DNA of 64,000 nt from an uncultured Bradyrhizobium sp. (GTDB lineage: Bacteria > Pseudomonadota > Alphaproteobacteria > Rhizobiales > Xanthobacteraceae): contig NZ_CAKZHY010000099.1 of the NCBI RefSeq assembly GCF_936928535.1, positions 62,001-126,000 of the forward strand, in the 5' to 3' direction. This document shows positions 1-8,093 of the stretch, in pieces. The translations under genes were made by a program, and so were the position numbers. Under the pieces are notes generated by a model. That model was not told the origin of the DNA, did not search any database, and worked only from the letters and a program-made list of their open reading frames with translations. The stretch's first letter is position 1. Each line of letters starts with the position of its first letter.

Positions 1-815
1 ATCACCTCGTCGGTGAGCGTCGTGGCCTGCGCAACGATGCGACCATTGGGATCGACGATGCAGGAGCCGCCGATCAGCCCGGAGCCATCCTCCTCGCCGG
101 CTTTCGCCACCGAGATCGCCCAGGTCGCGTTCATGTAGGCGTTGGCCTGCGTCACCAGCGTCGAATGGAAGGTGCGCAACGAGGCGTCCTCCGTGGTGCC
201 GCCATTGGGATCATAGGCCGCCGAGTTGTAGCCAATGCAGACCAGCTCGACGCCTTGCAGGCCCAGCACGCGCCAGGATTCCGGCCAGCGGCGATCGTTG
301 CAGATCATCATGCCCATGATGGCATGCGCCCAGGCAGAGCCGGCGCGGAAGGCGGGGAAGCCGAGATCGCCATATTCGAAATAGCGCTTCTCGAGCTGCT
401 GGTAGCGCGCGCCCTCGCGCGGCTCGACCGATCCAGGCAGATGCACCTTGCGATAACGGCCAAGAATCTCGCCGTCGCGATCGACCAGGATGGCGCAATT
501 ATAGCGGCGGCCTTCCGGGGTCAGTTCGGCATAGCCGACATAGAAGCCGACGCGCAGGGCCCGTGCACGATCAAACAGCCCGGCCACGGCCGGGTTCGGC
601 ATGCCGTGCTCAAAGTACTGGTCGAGCGCTTCGCCCTCGAGCAGCCAGCGCGGAAAGAACGTGGTGAAGGCAAGCTCCGGAAACACGACGAGGCTGGCGC
701 CGCGGCTCGCGGCCTCCTCGAGCATGTCGAGCATCCTTTTCAGCGTATGCTCGCGCCGATCGGCTTTTTGCGTCGGCCCCATCTGGGCGGCGGCCGCGCG
801 AAGGACACGAACCAA
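1..815 (-). CDS. N-carbamoyl-D-amino-acid hydrolase (partial, C-terminus beyond window)
   Basis: A carbon-nitrogen hydrolase (nitrilase superfamily) that would hydrolyse N-carbamoyl-D-amino acids to the D-amino acid, CO2 and ammonia, the second step of hydantoin use. About 271 codons are visible and the stop lies left of base 1. The reverse-strand translation shows the full Glu-Lys-Cys triad in context: VVFPELAFTTFFP (Glu), RKVHLPG (Lys) and MMICNDRRWPE (Cys). The PELA.TTFFPRW and EKRYFE.GDLGFP stretches match the Agrobacterium D-carbamoylase as I remember it. I chose a TTG start at 815 because GGAGG (reverse of 821-825) lies 5 nt upstream and the family-like N-terminus begins there; no ATG fits. 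The gene diverges from a LysR gene, suggesting regulation by it. The substrate is inferred from family resemblance. Confidence 0.85.
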   Translation of the reverse strand, partial: MVRVLRAAAAQMGPTQKADRREHTLKRMLDMLEEAASRGASLVVFPELAFTTFFPRWLLEGEALDQYFEHGMPNPAVAGLFDRARALRVGFYVGYAELTPEGRRYNCAILVDRDGEILGRYRKVHLPGSVEPREGARYQQLEKRYFEYGDLGFPAFRAGSAWAHAIMGMMICNDRRWPESWRVLGLQGVELVCIGYNSAAYDPNGGTTEDASLRTFHSTLVTQANAYMNATWAISVAKAGEEDGSGLIGGSCIVDPNGRIVAQATTLTDEV

Positions 816-845
816 GATTGCCTCCAATCTGTGCGCGTGCTGCCT

Positions 846-867
846 CAATGGGCGAATGAACCCATTG
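846..867. promoter_or_regulatory. Inverted repeat, candidate operator between carbamoylase and LysR genes
   Basis: A perfect 7-bp inverted repeat, CAATGGG at 846-852 and CCCATTG at 861-867, with an 8-nt spacer. It lies in the divergent intergenic region, 31 bp from the TTG of the hydrolase and about 98 bp from the LysR start. Divergent LysR/target pairs normally carry the regulator's dyad site here, so this is the best operator candidate. It does not contain a clean T-N11-A core. Confidence 0.45.
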
Positions 868-965
868 ATCCGACGCGCAAATCCGAAGGCATTAGGCGCA
901 AGCGGGGCTGCAAAAGCAATTCATCGTGCTATGATCTTTTGGCCCTAAGTATAAATGGCAGTGAT

Positions 966-1913
966 ATGAACCTGCGCCAGCTCGAGATCCTGCGTGCCGT
1001 CATCCGCCACCGCACCACGGTGGCGGCGGCCGACGAACTGGCATTGTCGCAGCCGGCGGTCAGCAACGCGCTGAAGACGATGGAAGCGCAGGCCGGCTTT
1101 GCCTTGTTCGAGCGCGTCAACAACCGGCTGTTTCCGACCGCGGAGGCGATGGCGCTCTACAAGGAGAGCGAGGCGATCTTCGCGCTGCATGCCAAGCTCG
1201 AGAACCGCGTGCGCGATCTGCGCGAGAACCGCTCCGGTCACCTCGCCATCGTGGCGACGCCGCCGCTCGCCTACAGCATCATCCCGACTGCACTGTCCGG
1301 CTTCCTGCGCCGCCGTCCGGAGACGCACGTGTTCTTCGACGTACGTCGCTATGAGGGCATCATCGAAGGCGTGCTCAGCCATGTCGCCGAGCTCGGCTTC
1401 GCGCTCGGGCTCACGCATCACCCCGGCATCGCGCATGAGGTGGTGCACACCGGCGAGATGGTCTGCGTGCTGCCGCCGCGGCATCCGCTTGCAGGCAAGT
1501 CCGTGATCTCGGCCTCGGACCTGTCCGGCATGCCCTTCATCGGGCTCGAACGCGGCACACGGCTCGGCGAAGCCGTGCGCGACAGCTTTGCGCGCGCCGG
1601 CGCGCCGTTCCAGCCGAGCGTCGAGGTACGCTATTGCAATACGGCCTGCGTCCTCGCGGCAGCCGGCGTCGGCGCCGCCGTGGTCGATCCCTTCTCGCCG
1701 CGGCAGAACGGCGGCCACGGCCTCGTGGTCCGGCCGTTCACACCGACGACGCGCGCGGTCGCGTATATGCTATGGTCGGAAGCCGAACCGCTGTCGCGCC
1801 TGGCAAAGGCCTTTCTCGGCGAGATCCGTAAGGAGAGCGCGCTGCTGGAGCGCACAGCGCCACACCAGCAAGATGGGCCAAGAAGCAACCAGGCTTCGCA
1901 ACGGCTGACCTGA
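966..1913 (+). CDS. LysR-family transcriptional regulator
   Basis: A 315-aa LysR-type regulator. Residues 1-60 form the winged helix-turn-helix: MNLRQLEILRAVIRH, then LSQPAVSNALKTME for the recognition helix and LFERVNNRLFPT for the wing. Residues 90-300 form the periplasmic-binding-like co-inducer domain. I start at ATG 966 because the LysR fold begins exactly there; upstream in-frame sequence overlaps the antisense of the hydrolase and is not coding. No clear Shine-Dalgarno is seen and a TATAAA at 950-955 lies very close, so a short or absent leader is possible. It probably controls the divergent carbamoylase gene and perhaps the amidotransferase-like gene that follows 7 bp downstream. The ligand is unknown. 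Confidence 0.93.
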   Translation: MNLRQLEILRAVIRHRTTVAAADELALSQPAVSNALKTMEAQAGFALFERVNNRLFPTAEAMALYKESEAIFALHAKLENRVRDLRENRSGHLAIVATPPLAYSIIPTALSGFLRRRPETHVFFDVRRYEGIIEGVLSHVAELGFALGLTHHPGIAHEVVHTGEMVCVLPPRHPLAGKSVISASDLSGMPFIGLERGTRLGEAVRDSFARAGAPFQPSVEVRYCNTACVLAAAGVGAAVVDPFSPRQNGGHGLVVRPFTPTTRAVAYMLWSEAEPLSRLAKAFLGEIRKESALLERTAPHQQDGPRSNQASQRLT

Positions 1914-1920
1914 GGGGCAT

Positions 1921-2628
1921 ATGGCACGTATCACGATCATCGAGACCGGGCAGGTCCCGCCAAAATATCGCGGGCAGCATGGCTCCTTTCCGGACATGTT
2001 CGAGCGCATGGTCCGCGCCGAGGATCCGACCGCCGAAGTCGACGTGGTCAGCATCCCGAATGGCGATGCGCTGCCGGATCCGGGCAAGCTCGAGGCCGTG
2101 CTGATCACCGGCGCTGCGGCCGGCGTCTATGACGGGCTCGACTGGATCGCGCCGCTGGAAGATTTCGTGCGCAAAGCCTACGTCAACAAGACGCCGATGG
2201 TCGGCGTGTGCTTCGGCCATCAGCTGATCGCGCAGGCGCTTGGCGGCACCGTGCGCAAGTCGGACAAGGGGTGGGGCATCGGCCGGCATGTCTATCAGGT
2301 GCTGCCGGAGAACGGCGTCATCGACGGCAGCGAAGTCGCGATCGCCTGCTCGCATCAGGACCAGGTGATCGAAGCGCCAAATGATGCAATGACCATCCTC
2401 TCGTCGGAATTCACCCCACATGCCGGCCTGCTCTACGCCAACGGCGCGACGCTGACGGTGCAGCCGCATCCGGAGTTCGACATCGAATTCGCCCAGATCT
2501 GCTGCGAGCTGCGCGACGGCAAGGCGCCTGAAGATGTCGTGGCGACGGCAATGGACTCGCTGGCGCAGCCGCTGGATAGCGCGAAGCTGGGTGGTGCGAT
2601 TACGAGATTTCTGGCAAGGCGCACCTAG
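1921..2628 (+). CDS. Class I glutamine amidotransferase-like protein
   Basis: A 235-aa GATase1-fold protein of the GMP-synthase-like type, without a synthase domain. The nucleophile elbow is GVCFGHQLIAQALGG with Cys97, and the His-Glu pair is in VQPHPEFD (His183, Glu185), so the triad is intact. Such stand-alone proteins release ammonia from glutamine or gamma-glutamyl compounds; the acceptor cannot be read from sequence. It starts 7 bp after the LysR stop and is probably co-transcribed, which hints at a role in nitrogen scavenging alongside the carbamoylase. A palindromic repeat follows the stop. Confidence 0.85.
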   Translation: MARITIIETGQVPPKYRGQHGSFPDMFERMVRAEDPTAEVDVVSIPNGDALPDPGKLEAVLITGAAAGVYDGLDWIAPLEDFVRKAYVNKTPMVGVCFGHQLIAQALGGTVRKSDKGWGIGRHVYQVLPENGVIDGSEVAIACSHQDQVIEAPNDAMTILSSEFTPHAGLLYANGATLTVQPHPEFDIEFAQICCELRDGKAPEDVVATAMDSLAQPLDSAKLGGAITRFLARRT

Positions 2629-2655
2629 CGACCGAAATCAGAACGCGCCGCTCTT

Positions 2656-2800
2656 CCCTTCTCCCCTTGTGGGAGAAGGTGGCGCGAAGCGCCGGATGAG
2701 GGGTTGTCTCCTCGAATACTAATGAGAGTCGGACTCGCGGAGAGAACCCCTCACCCGGCTTCGCTTTCGCGAAGCCACCCTCTCCCACAAGGGGAGAGGG
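2656..2800. repeat. Palindromic intergenic repeat, family A copy 1
   Basis: An imperfect inverted repeat of about 145 bp. The left arm has CTTCTCCCCTTGTGGGAGAAG then GGCGCGAAGCGCC. The right arm has ACCCCTCACCCGGCTTCGC and ends in CTCTCCCACAAGGGGAGAG. Each end is itself a hairpin. It fills the junction between the convergent amidotransferase and DUF1348 genes. Close copies occur at 16111-16257 and 49193-49338. Confidence 0.9.
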
Positions 2801-2826
2801 TGAAGCAGCGCCGCTCGTGAGAAATT

Positions 2827-3294
2827 TCAGAACGGATCCGTCCCCAACCCCGGCACATCCGCCGGCCGCGGGCCCGGCGCGGCCCAGTGAAACCGGCGGT
2901 CCTTCTCCGCAATCATGATGTCGTTGATCGAGGCCTCGCGCCGCCGCATCAGGCCGTGCTCGTCGAACTCCCACTGCTCGTTGCCGTAGGAGCGATACCA
3001 CTGACCTTTTCCATCGTGCCATTCGTACTGGAAGCGCACCGCGATGCGGTTCTCGTCGAAGGCCCAGAGGTCCTTGATCAGGCGGTAGTCCTGCTCCTTC
3101 TCCCATTTGCGGGTGAGGAATGCGACAATCGCCTCGCGGCCCTGGAAAACCTCGGATCGATTGCGCCAGCGGCTGTCCTCGGTATAGGCGAGCGAGACCC
3201 GCACCGGATCGCGCGAATTCCAGGCGTCCTCGGCCATGCGCGCCTTCTGCGCGGCGGTCTCTCGGGTGAAGGGCGGAAGCGGCGGGCGCGACAT
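2827..3294 (-). CDS. DUF1348 (NTF2-like) family protein
   Basis: A 155-aa protein of the SnoaL/NTF2-like fold family once called DUF1348. Typical stretches are [45 protein letters not shown] and the C-terminal REASINDI motif followed by DRRFHW. The function of the family is unsettled. I start at ATG 3294 (MSRPPLPPF) because GAGG lies about 7 nt upstream; a longer in-frame form from 3324 is less likely. The gene is last in a minus-strand run after the thioesterase, with about 90 bp between them, and converges with the amidotransferase gene. Confidence 0.85.
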   Translation of the reverse strand: MSRPPLPPFTRETAAQKARMAEDAWNSRDPVRVSLAYTEDSRWRNRSEVFQGREAIVAFLTRKWEKEQDYRLIKDLWAFDENRIAVRFQYEWHDGKGQWYRSYGNEQWEFDEHGLMRRREASINDIMIAEKDRRFHWAAPGPRPADVPGLGTDPF

Positions 3295-3387
3295 GGGAGC
3301 CTCATCTGTTGGTCGAGGCCGCAATCTATCGCCGCGATTGGTGGAGTCGATAGGCCGCGACCGATCGGCCGATCACTTATCGGGCGA

Positions 3388-3837
3388 TCAGGAAATCAAA
3401 TCGGCCTTCATCAGCTTGCGGATCGATTTGGGGATCGGTTGTGCGCGACCACCGCTGATGAAGGCGACGCGCACCTCCGCCTTGACCAGCACGTCCTCGC
3501 CGCGCCGCACCTCTTGCGCGAGCATGATGGAGGCGCCCTTCACCGCGACCGGCCAGGTCACGACGTCGAGCACGTCGTCCATCCGCGCAGGTTTCAGGAA
3601 ATCCAGGTGCATCGAGCGCACCACGAAGGCGAAGCCGGCACCTTCCGTCTCGACCTGATCGAACAGCGCCTGCTGCTCCGCGCCCATCAATCGCAGATGG
3701 TTGGTCCGCCCCCGTTCCATGTAGCGCAGATAATTGGCGTGATAGACGATGCCCGAAAAGTCCGTGTCCTCGTAGTAGACGCGGACCTGCATGTGATGGC
3801 GGCCGTCGCGGATCTCGCCGTCGAGATGAGCTGTCAC
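3388..3837 (-). CDS. ybgC: YbgC/FadM-family acyl-CoA thioesterase
   Basis: A 149-aa hot-dog-fold 4-hydroxybenzoyl-CoA thioesterase-type protein. The active-site signature is visible as VYYEDTDFSGIVYHANYLRYMERGR, with the catalytic Asp in EDTDFSG. I chose the GTG start at 3837: GAGG precedes it at 8 nt and the family begins just before HHMQVRVYYEDTD. In proteobacteria ybgC often heads the tol-pal cluster and follows ruvCAB. Here it follows ruvB with one metallophosphoesterase gene between, and no tolQ follows, so only half of that synteny is kept. Likely hydrolyses short or medium acyl-CoA or acyl-ACP in envelope lipid metabolism. Confidence 0.87.
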   Translation of the reverse strand: MTAHLDGEIRDGRHHMQVRVYYEDTDFSGIVYHANYLRYMERGRTNHLRLMGAEQQALFDQVETEGAGFAFVVRSMHLDFLKPARMDDVLDVVTWPVAVKGASIMLAQEVRRGEDVLVKAEVRVAFISGGRAQPIPKSIRKLMKADLIS

Positions 3838-3905
3838 GTCGCGAGCCTCTTCACTTGTCGCTGCAGCTCCGTTTTGCGCAAAAACGGCCGCCGGCGCAAG
3901 CTTGG

Positions 3906-4829
3906 CTAGGACAGGATTGGCATTGGCGCCCGTCCCAGCGTCACCTCGACGATCTCCGGCGGTACGCCGACACGAACAGGCACGATGCTGCAACCGAGGC
4001 CGCCGGAGATGACGACGTCGCACTTCAATCGCATATGGCCATAGATGAGCGGAACGCCATGCTGCCGCGGAAGCGCCGGCGACCAGCCCAACAGGCGGAT
4101 CTGGCCGCCATGGGTGTGACCGGACAGTTGCAGCGCGACACGCGCGGGAACACGCGTCGCGATATAAGGCTCATGCGCGAGAAGAATGACCGGCGCATCG
4201 TCGGTGATTTTTGCGAGCGTCGCGTTGAGATCGTCGGCACCGAAACTCCTCGTGTGGCCATAGCGCGGCCCCGGAGCATAAGCGAGCTGATCACCGAGGC
4301 CGGCGAGCCAGAACGAGCGGCCGTCTTTCGTGAGACGCGCAACATCGTTCTCGTAAACGGGAATGCCGGTCGCCTCCAGCGCGCGATGGGCGACCGTCGG
4401 CCCGTGCCCGGCCCGCTGCACGACCTTGTCGTCCCAATAGTCATGATTGCCCATGACGGCATGAACGCCGAACGGCGCCTTCAGGCCAGCCAGCACCCTC
4501 GCCCACTCTCCGGCCGGAATGATGCGCGTGACGTGGTGGTGGCCGGCAACATAGTCGCCGAGCAGGACGATGAGGTCGGGCTTGAGCGCGTTGGTCTGGT
4601 CGACGATCGCCTCGATGCGCTCCAGCGACATCCAGGGGTCGCAAGCGTGGATATCGGCGATCACGGCGATCTTCAGCCGCAAGTCTGCAGGCCATTGCCG
4701 CGGCGTTGGATGATAGCGGGTGATGCGCGGCCGCAGTTCCGGCTCGACGCCGACACCATAGGCGGCCGTTGAGATGCCGAGCGCGGAAAGGCCGCCAACT
4801 GAACGAATGAGATGACGCCGGGAGATCAT
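3906..4829 (-). CDS. Tat-exported metallophosphoesterase (YaeI/YkuE-like)
   Basis: A 307-aa calcineurin-like phosphoesterase. The metal-binding motifs come in order: VIADIHACDPW, LLGDYVAGHH, VMGNHDYWDD and LSGHTHGGQIRLLG. The N-terminus MISRRHLIRSVGGLSALGIS resembles a twin-arginine signal, so export folded to the periplasm or membrane face is likely. Relatives are phosphodiesterases, some acting on lipid A precursors or phospholipids; the substrate here is not evident. It sits between ruvB and the thioesterase gene on the same strand, with 68 bp to the latter and 129 bp from ruvB. Confidence 0.88.
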   Translation of the reverse strand: MISRRHLIRSVGGLSALGISTAAYGVGVEPELRPRITRYHPTPRQWPADLRLKIAVIADIHACDPWMSLERIEAIVDQTNALKPDLIVLLGDYVAGHHHVTRIIPAGEWARVLAGLKAPFGVHAVMGNHDYWDDKVVQRAGHGPTVAHRALEATGIPVYENDVARLTKDGRSFWLAGLGDQLAYAPGPRYGHTRSFGADDLNATLAKITDDAPVILLAHEPYIATRVPARVALQLSGHTHGGQIRLLGWSPALPRQHGVPLIYGHMRLKCDVVISGGLGCSIVPVRVGVPPEIVEVTLGRAPMPILS

Positions 4830-4958
4830 GCAAGCCTGCTTGTGATGCGCTTCCGTGATGCGGCTTGAATGGAGCGAAATTGGGGTGCGCTCGTGCAGAT
4901 CATTTGCACAGAGATTACCGAAAGTTCATGACATCAGGAGCAAGGCGCGTGACCGCAA

Positions 4959-6017
4959 TTACTCGTCGCTCTCGTCCGTGCCGAACAGGCCGAACTGGGC
5001 CGCGGCATCGCGCGACGGCTCGGCGATGCCGAGATGGCGGAAGGCGTGCGATGTGAGCAGCCGGCCGCGCGGGGTGCGCTGCAGATAGCCGCACTGGATC
5101 AGATAGGGCTCGATGATGTCCTCGATCGCATCGCGCGGCTCGGACAGCGCCGCTGCCATCGTCTCCACGCCGACCGGACCGCCACCGTAGTTCGTAGCGA
5201 TGGTCGTGAGGTAGCGGCGGTCCATGGCATCGAGGCCGGCAGCGTCGACCTCGAGCGCGCTGAGCGCATGATCGGCGATCTTGCGGTCGATCTTGTCGGC
5301 GTTGGCGGCTGAGGCGAAATCGCGCACGCGCCGTAGCAGGCGGCCGGCGATGCGCGGCGTGCCGCGGGCGCGGCGCGCGATCTCGTTGGCGCCGTCAGCG
5401 CTCATGCCGACATTGAGCACGCGCGCACCGCGGCTGACGATGCTCTCGAGTTCCTCGATCGTATAGAAGTTGAGCCGGATCGGAATGCCGAAGCGATCGC
5501 GCAGGGGATTGGTGAGCAGGCCTGCGCGCGTGGTGGCGCCGACGAGGGTGAATTTCGACAGCTCGATCTTGACCGAGCGCGCCGCCGGCCCCTCGCCGAT
5601 GATGAGGTCGAGCTGAAAGTCCTCCATCGCGGGATAGAGCACCTCTTCCACCGCGGGGCTGAGCCGATGGATCTCGTCGATGAAGAGCACGTCGCGCTCT
5701 TCGAGATTGGTCAGCAGCGCGGCGAGATCGCCAGCCTTGGCGATGACAGGCCCTGACGTAGCGCGAAAGCCGACGCCGAGTTCCTTGGCCACGATCTGCG
5801 CCAGCGTGGTCTTGCCGAGGCCGGGTGGGCCGACGAACAGCACGTGATCCAGTGCCTCGCCGCGCTTCCGCGCCGCTTCGATGAAGATCGAGAGATTCTT
5901 GCGCGCCTGCTGCTGGCCGACGAAATCGGACAGCGATTGCGGACGCAGCGCAGTGTCGCCGACATCGTCACTGCGGCGCTCGGGCGAGACCATGCGGTCG
6001 GCCTTGGGATCGCTCAC
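4959..6017 (-). CDS. ruvB: Holliday junction branch migration DNA helicase RuvB
   Basis: A 352-aa AAA+ motor that drives branch migration of Holliday junctions with RuvA. Walker A is GPPGLGKTT (residues 63-71), Walker B is [10 protein letters not shown], sensor 1 is VGATTRAG, and the arginine-finger region is PLRDRFGI. The C-terminal winged helix contains [11 protein letters not shown] and ends near the usual PRGR motif. The length matches the family. The start overlaps the ruvA stop (ATGA-type overlap at 6014-6017), which shows translational coupling. No LexA-type direct repeat (GTTC-N7-GTTC) was seen ahead of the operon. Confidence 0.98.
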   Translation of the reverse strand: MSDPKADRMVSPERRSDDVGDTALRPQSLSDFVGQQQARKNLSIFIEAARKRGEALDHVLFVGPPGLGKTTLAQIVAKELGVGFRATSGPVIAKAGDLAALLTNLEERDVLFIDEIHRLSPAVEEVLYPAMEDFQLDLIIGEGPAARSVKIELSKFTLVGATTRAGLLTNPLRDRFGIPIRLNFYTIEELESIVSRGARVLNVGMSADGANEIARRARGTPRIAGRLLRRVRDFASAANADKIDRKIADHALSALEVDAAGLDAMDRRYLTTIATNYGGGPVGVETMAAALSEPRDAIEDIIEPYLIQCGYLQRTPRGRLLTSHAFRHLGIAEPSRDAAAQFGLFGTDESDE

Positions 6018-6631
6018 TTCGAGAGCTCCTTCAAGCCGAGACGAATGAGCTGCGCCGTTTCAGCTCCCTCACCTGCGCTGCGCGAAGCCGATGCGATCGC
6101 CGCGGCCGCTTGCGGCTGGCCGTAACCGAGATTGACCAGCGCGGAGATCGCGTCCGCAACGGGACGCGGCGCGCGCTGATCGTCGACGGCGCCGGCCAGA
6201 TGCACGACGGCCGGATCGACATTGGCGAAAGCCGGCGCCTTGTCCTTCAGCTCGGTGACGATGCGCTCGGCGACCTTGGGGCCAACACCGGGCGTGCGCG
6301 CCACCGCCGCCTTGTCGCGCAGAGCAATCGCATTGGCGAGATCGGCCGGCGCCAGCGTGCCGAGCACGGCGAGTGCGACCTTGGCGCCGACGCCCTGCAC
6401 GGTCTGGAGCAGGCGAAACCATTCGCGCTCCTGATCGGTGCGGAAGCCGAACAGCTTGATTTGGTCCTCCCGGACGTAGGTCTCGATCGACAAAACGGCC
6501 GCTTCACCTGGCGACGGCAAATGCTGCAGGGTGCGAGACGAGCAATGCACCTGATAGCCGACGCCGCCGACGTCGAGGATGACAAAATCCTCGCCGTAGG
6601 AATCGATCAGGCCCTTGAGCTTGCCGATCAT
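6014..6631 (-). CDS. ruvA: Holliday junction branch migration protein RuvA
   Basis: A 205-aa Holliday-junction-binding subunit. The N-terminal OB fold begins [26 protein letters not shown]. Two helix-hairpin-helix elements follow, with [18 protein letters not shown] and [15 protein letters not shown], and the C-terminal domain III that contacts RuvB includes [16 protein letters not shown]. It overlaps ruvC upstream and ruvB downstream by 4 bp each, so the three genes form one tightly coupled operon. Confidence 0.98.
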   Translation of the reverse strand: MIGKLKGLIDSYGEDFVILDVGGVGYQVHCSSRTLQHLPSPGEAAVLSIETYVREDQIKLFGFRTDQEREWFRLLQTVQGVGAKVALAVLGTLAPADLANAIALRDKAAVARTPGVGPKVAERIVTELKDKAPAFANVDPAVVHLAGAVDDQRAPRPVADAISALVNLGYGQPQAAAAIASASRSAGEGAETAQLIRLGLKELSK

Positions 6632-7155
6632 AGTCCCGCCACCTTCAGCCGCAGCGCCGTGCTCTGGCGGTGGTGGGCGTGGGTGATGGCGATGGCGAGC
6701 GCATCGGCGGCGTCCGCCGACGGCGGCTCGGCCTTGGGCAACAGGATCTTCAGCATCATCGCGATTTGCTGCTTGTCGGCATGGCCGGCGCCGACCACCG
6801 TCTTCTTCACCTGGTTCGGCGCGTACTCGGCGACGGAGATGCCGAACATTGCGGGCGCCAGCATGGCGACGCCGCGGGCCTGGCCTAGTTTCAGCGTCGC
6901 GACGCCATCCTTGTTCACGAAGGTCTGCTCGACCGCCGCTTCCATGGGCTGGTGGCTGGAGAGAATGGCCGCGAGGCCCTCGTGGATCGCGAGCAGCCGG
7001 CTCGACAATGGCAAATCGTCCGGCGGTTCCACCGAACCGCAGGCGACGTAGATCAGGCGGTTGCCCTCAGCCTCGATCACGCCCCAACCGGTGCGGCGCA
7101 GGCCGGGGTCGATGCCGATGATGCGAACGGGTTGGCGAATCGGGAGTGCGGTCAT
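6628..7155 (-). CDS. ruvC: Crossover junction endodeoxyribonuclease RuvC
   Basis: A 175-aa RNase-H-fold resolvase that cuts Holliday junctions symmetrically. Acidic catalytic residues are visible in [15 protein letters not shown] (first Asp near residue 16), AAVEQTFVN (Glu) and [17 protein letters not shown] (final Asp pair). It is first of ruvC-ruvA-ruvB and lies about 75 bp downstream of yebC in the same direction, the common alphaproteobacterial order. Confidence 0.97.
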   Translation of the reverse strand: MTALPIRQPVRIIGIDPGLRRTGWGVIEAEGNRLIYVACGSVEPPDDLPLSSRLLAIHEGLAAILSSHQPMEAAVEQTFVNKDGVATLKLGQARGVAMLAPAMFGISVAEYAPNQVKKTVVGAGHADKQQIAMMLKILLPKAEPPSADAADALAIAITHAHHRQSTALRLKVAGL

Positions 7156-7231
7156 GGGCCAGTGATAGCGGTTGGCCCATGATAGCGAAACAGAAACAGA
7201 ACAGAAGTCCCCTGGGGAAAGGCGGCCAGGC

Positions 7232-7978
7232 CTAGCCGCCCATCTTCGCCATCAGCGCGTCCGACACCTCGAAATTGGCGTAGACGTGCTGGACGTCGTC
7301 GTGCTCGTTGAGCAGGTCCATCAGCTTGATCAGCTTCTCGCCGGTCTCGTCATCCACGGCGACCGTGTTCTGCGGCTTCCAGATCAGCGCGGCCTTGCGC
7401 GGCTCGCCGAACTTGGCTTCCAGCGCTTTGGCGACGTCGCGATAGCCTTCGGTCGAGGCGTAGATTTCGTGGCCGCCCTCCCCCGAGACGACGTCGTCGG
7501 CGCCGGCCTCGATCGCGGCATCCAGCACCGCGTCGTCATCGGCGACGCTGCGGTCATATTCGATGATCCCGGTGCGGTCGAACATGAACGAGACCGAGCC
7601 GGTTTCGCCGAGATTGCCGCCTGACTTGGTGAAGAAGGAGCGGATGTCGGAGGCCGCGCGGTTGCGGTTGTCGGTCAGGGCTTCGACGATGACGGCGACG
7701 CCGCCGGGGCCGTAGCCCTCGTAGCGGATCTCGTCATAGTTCTCGCCCTCGTTACCGAGCGCCTTCTTGACCGCGCGCTCGATATTGTCCTTCGGCATGT
7801 TCTCCTGGCGAGCCGCGATGATCGCCGCGCGCAGGCGGGGATTCATGTTGGGATCGGGCGTGCCGAGCTTGGCGGCGACGGTGATTTCCCGCGCCAGCTT
7901 GCCGAACAGCTTCGACTTCTGGGCATCCTGCCGCCCCTTGCGGTGCATGATGTTCTTGAATTGGGAATGTCCGGCCAT
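7232..7978 (-). CDS. yebC: YebC/PmpR-family (TACO1-like) translation or transcription factor
   Basis: A 248-aa YebC protein with the family N-terminus [19 protein letters not shown], the PMNPRLR-type segment [10 protein letters not shown], and [29 protein letters not shown] and YANFEV near the end. Family members bind DNA in some species, and recent work on relatives points to relief of ribosome stalling. The ATG at 7978 is the conserved start; a longer in-frame form from 8074 has no family support. It lies directly upstream of ruvCAB and diverges from the first chemoreceptor gene. Confidence 0.95.
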   Translation of the reverse strand: MAGHSQFKNIMHRKGRQDAQKSKLFGKLAREITVAAKLGTPDPNMNPRLRAAIIAARQENMPKDNIERAVKKALGNEGENYDEIRYEGYGPGGVAVIVEALTDNRNRAASDIRSFFTKSGGNLGETGSVSFMFDRTGIIEYDRSVADDDAVLDAAIEAGADDVVSGEGGHEIYASTEGYRDVAKALEAKFGEPRKAALIWKPQNTVAVDDETGEKLIKLMDLLNEHDDVQHVYANFEVSDALMAKMGG

Positions 7979-8093
7979 GCGTGATCTTCTTCTGGGGAAT
8001 CGTGCGTCAAAGGTGAGCGTGGGGAAGCGCGGCCTTATAGGCCGCCAACCCACCGGAATGAAAGAGCCTCTCATACTTTAAGGTAATAACGTA

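Noticed and set aside
2656-2800. CRISPR array or tRNA cluster in the repetitive intergenic DNA
   Set aside because: Repeats are single inverted units, not regularly spaced direct repeats, and no cloverleaf or CCA-ended structure is seen.
7156-7231. LexA (SOS) box upstream of ruvC
   Set aside because: Alphaproteobacterial SOS sites need GTTC-N7-GTTC (or its complement). Only one GAAC occurs and the nearest partial match has the wrong spacing.
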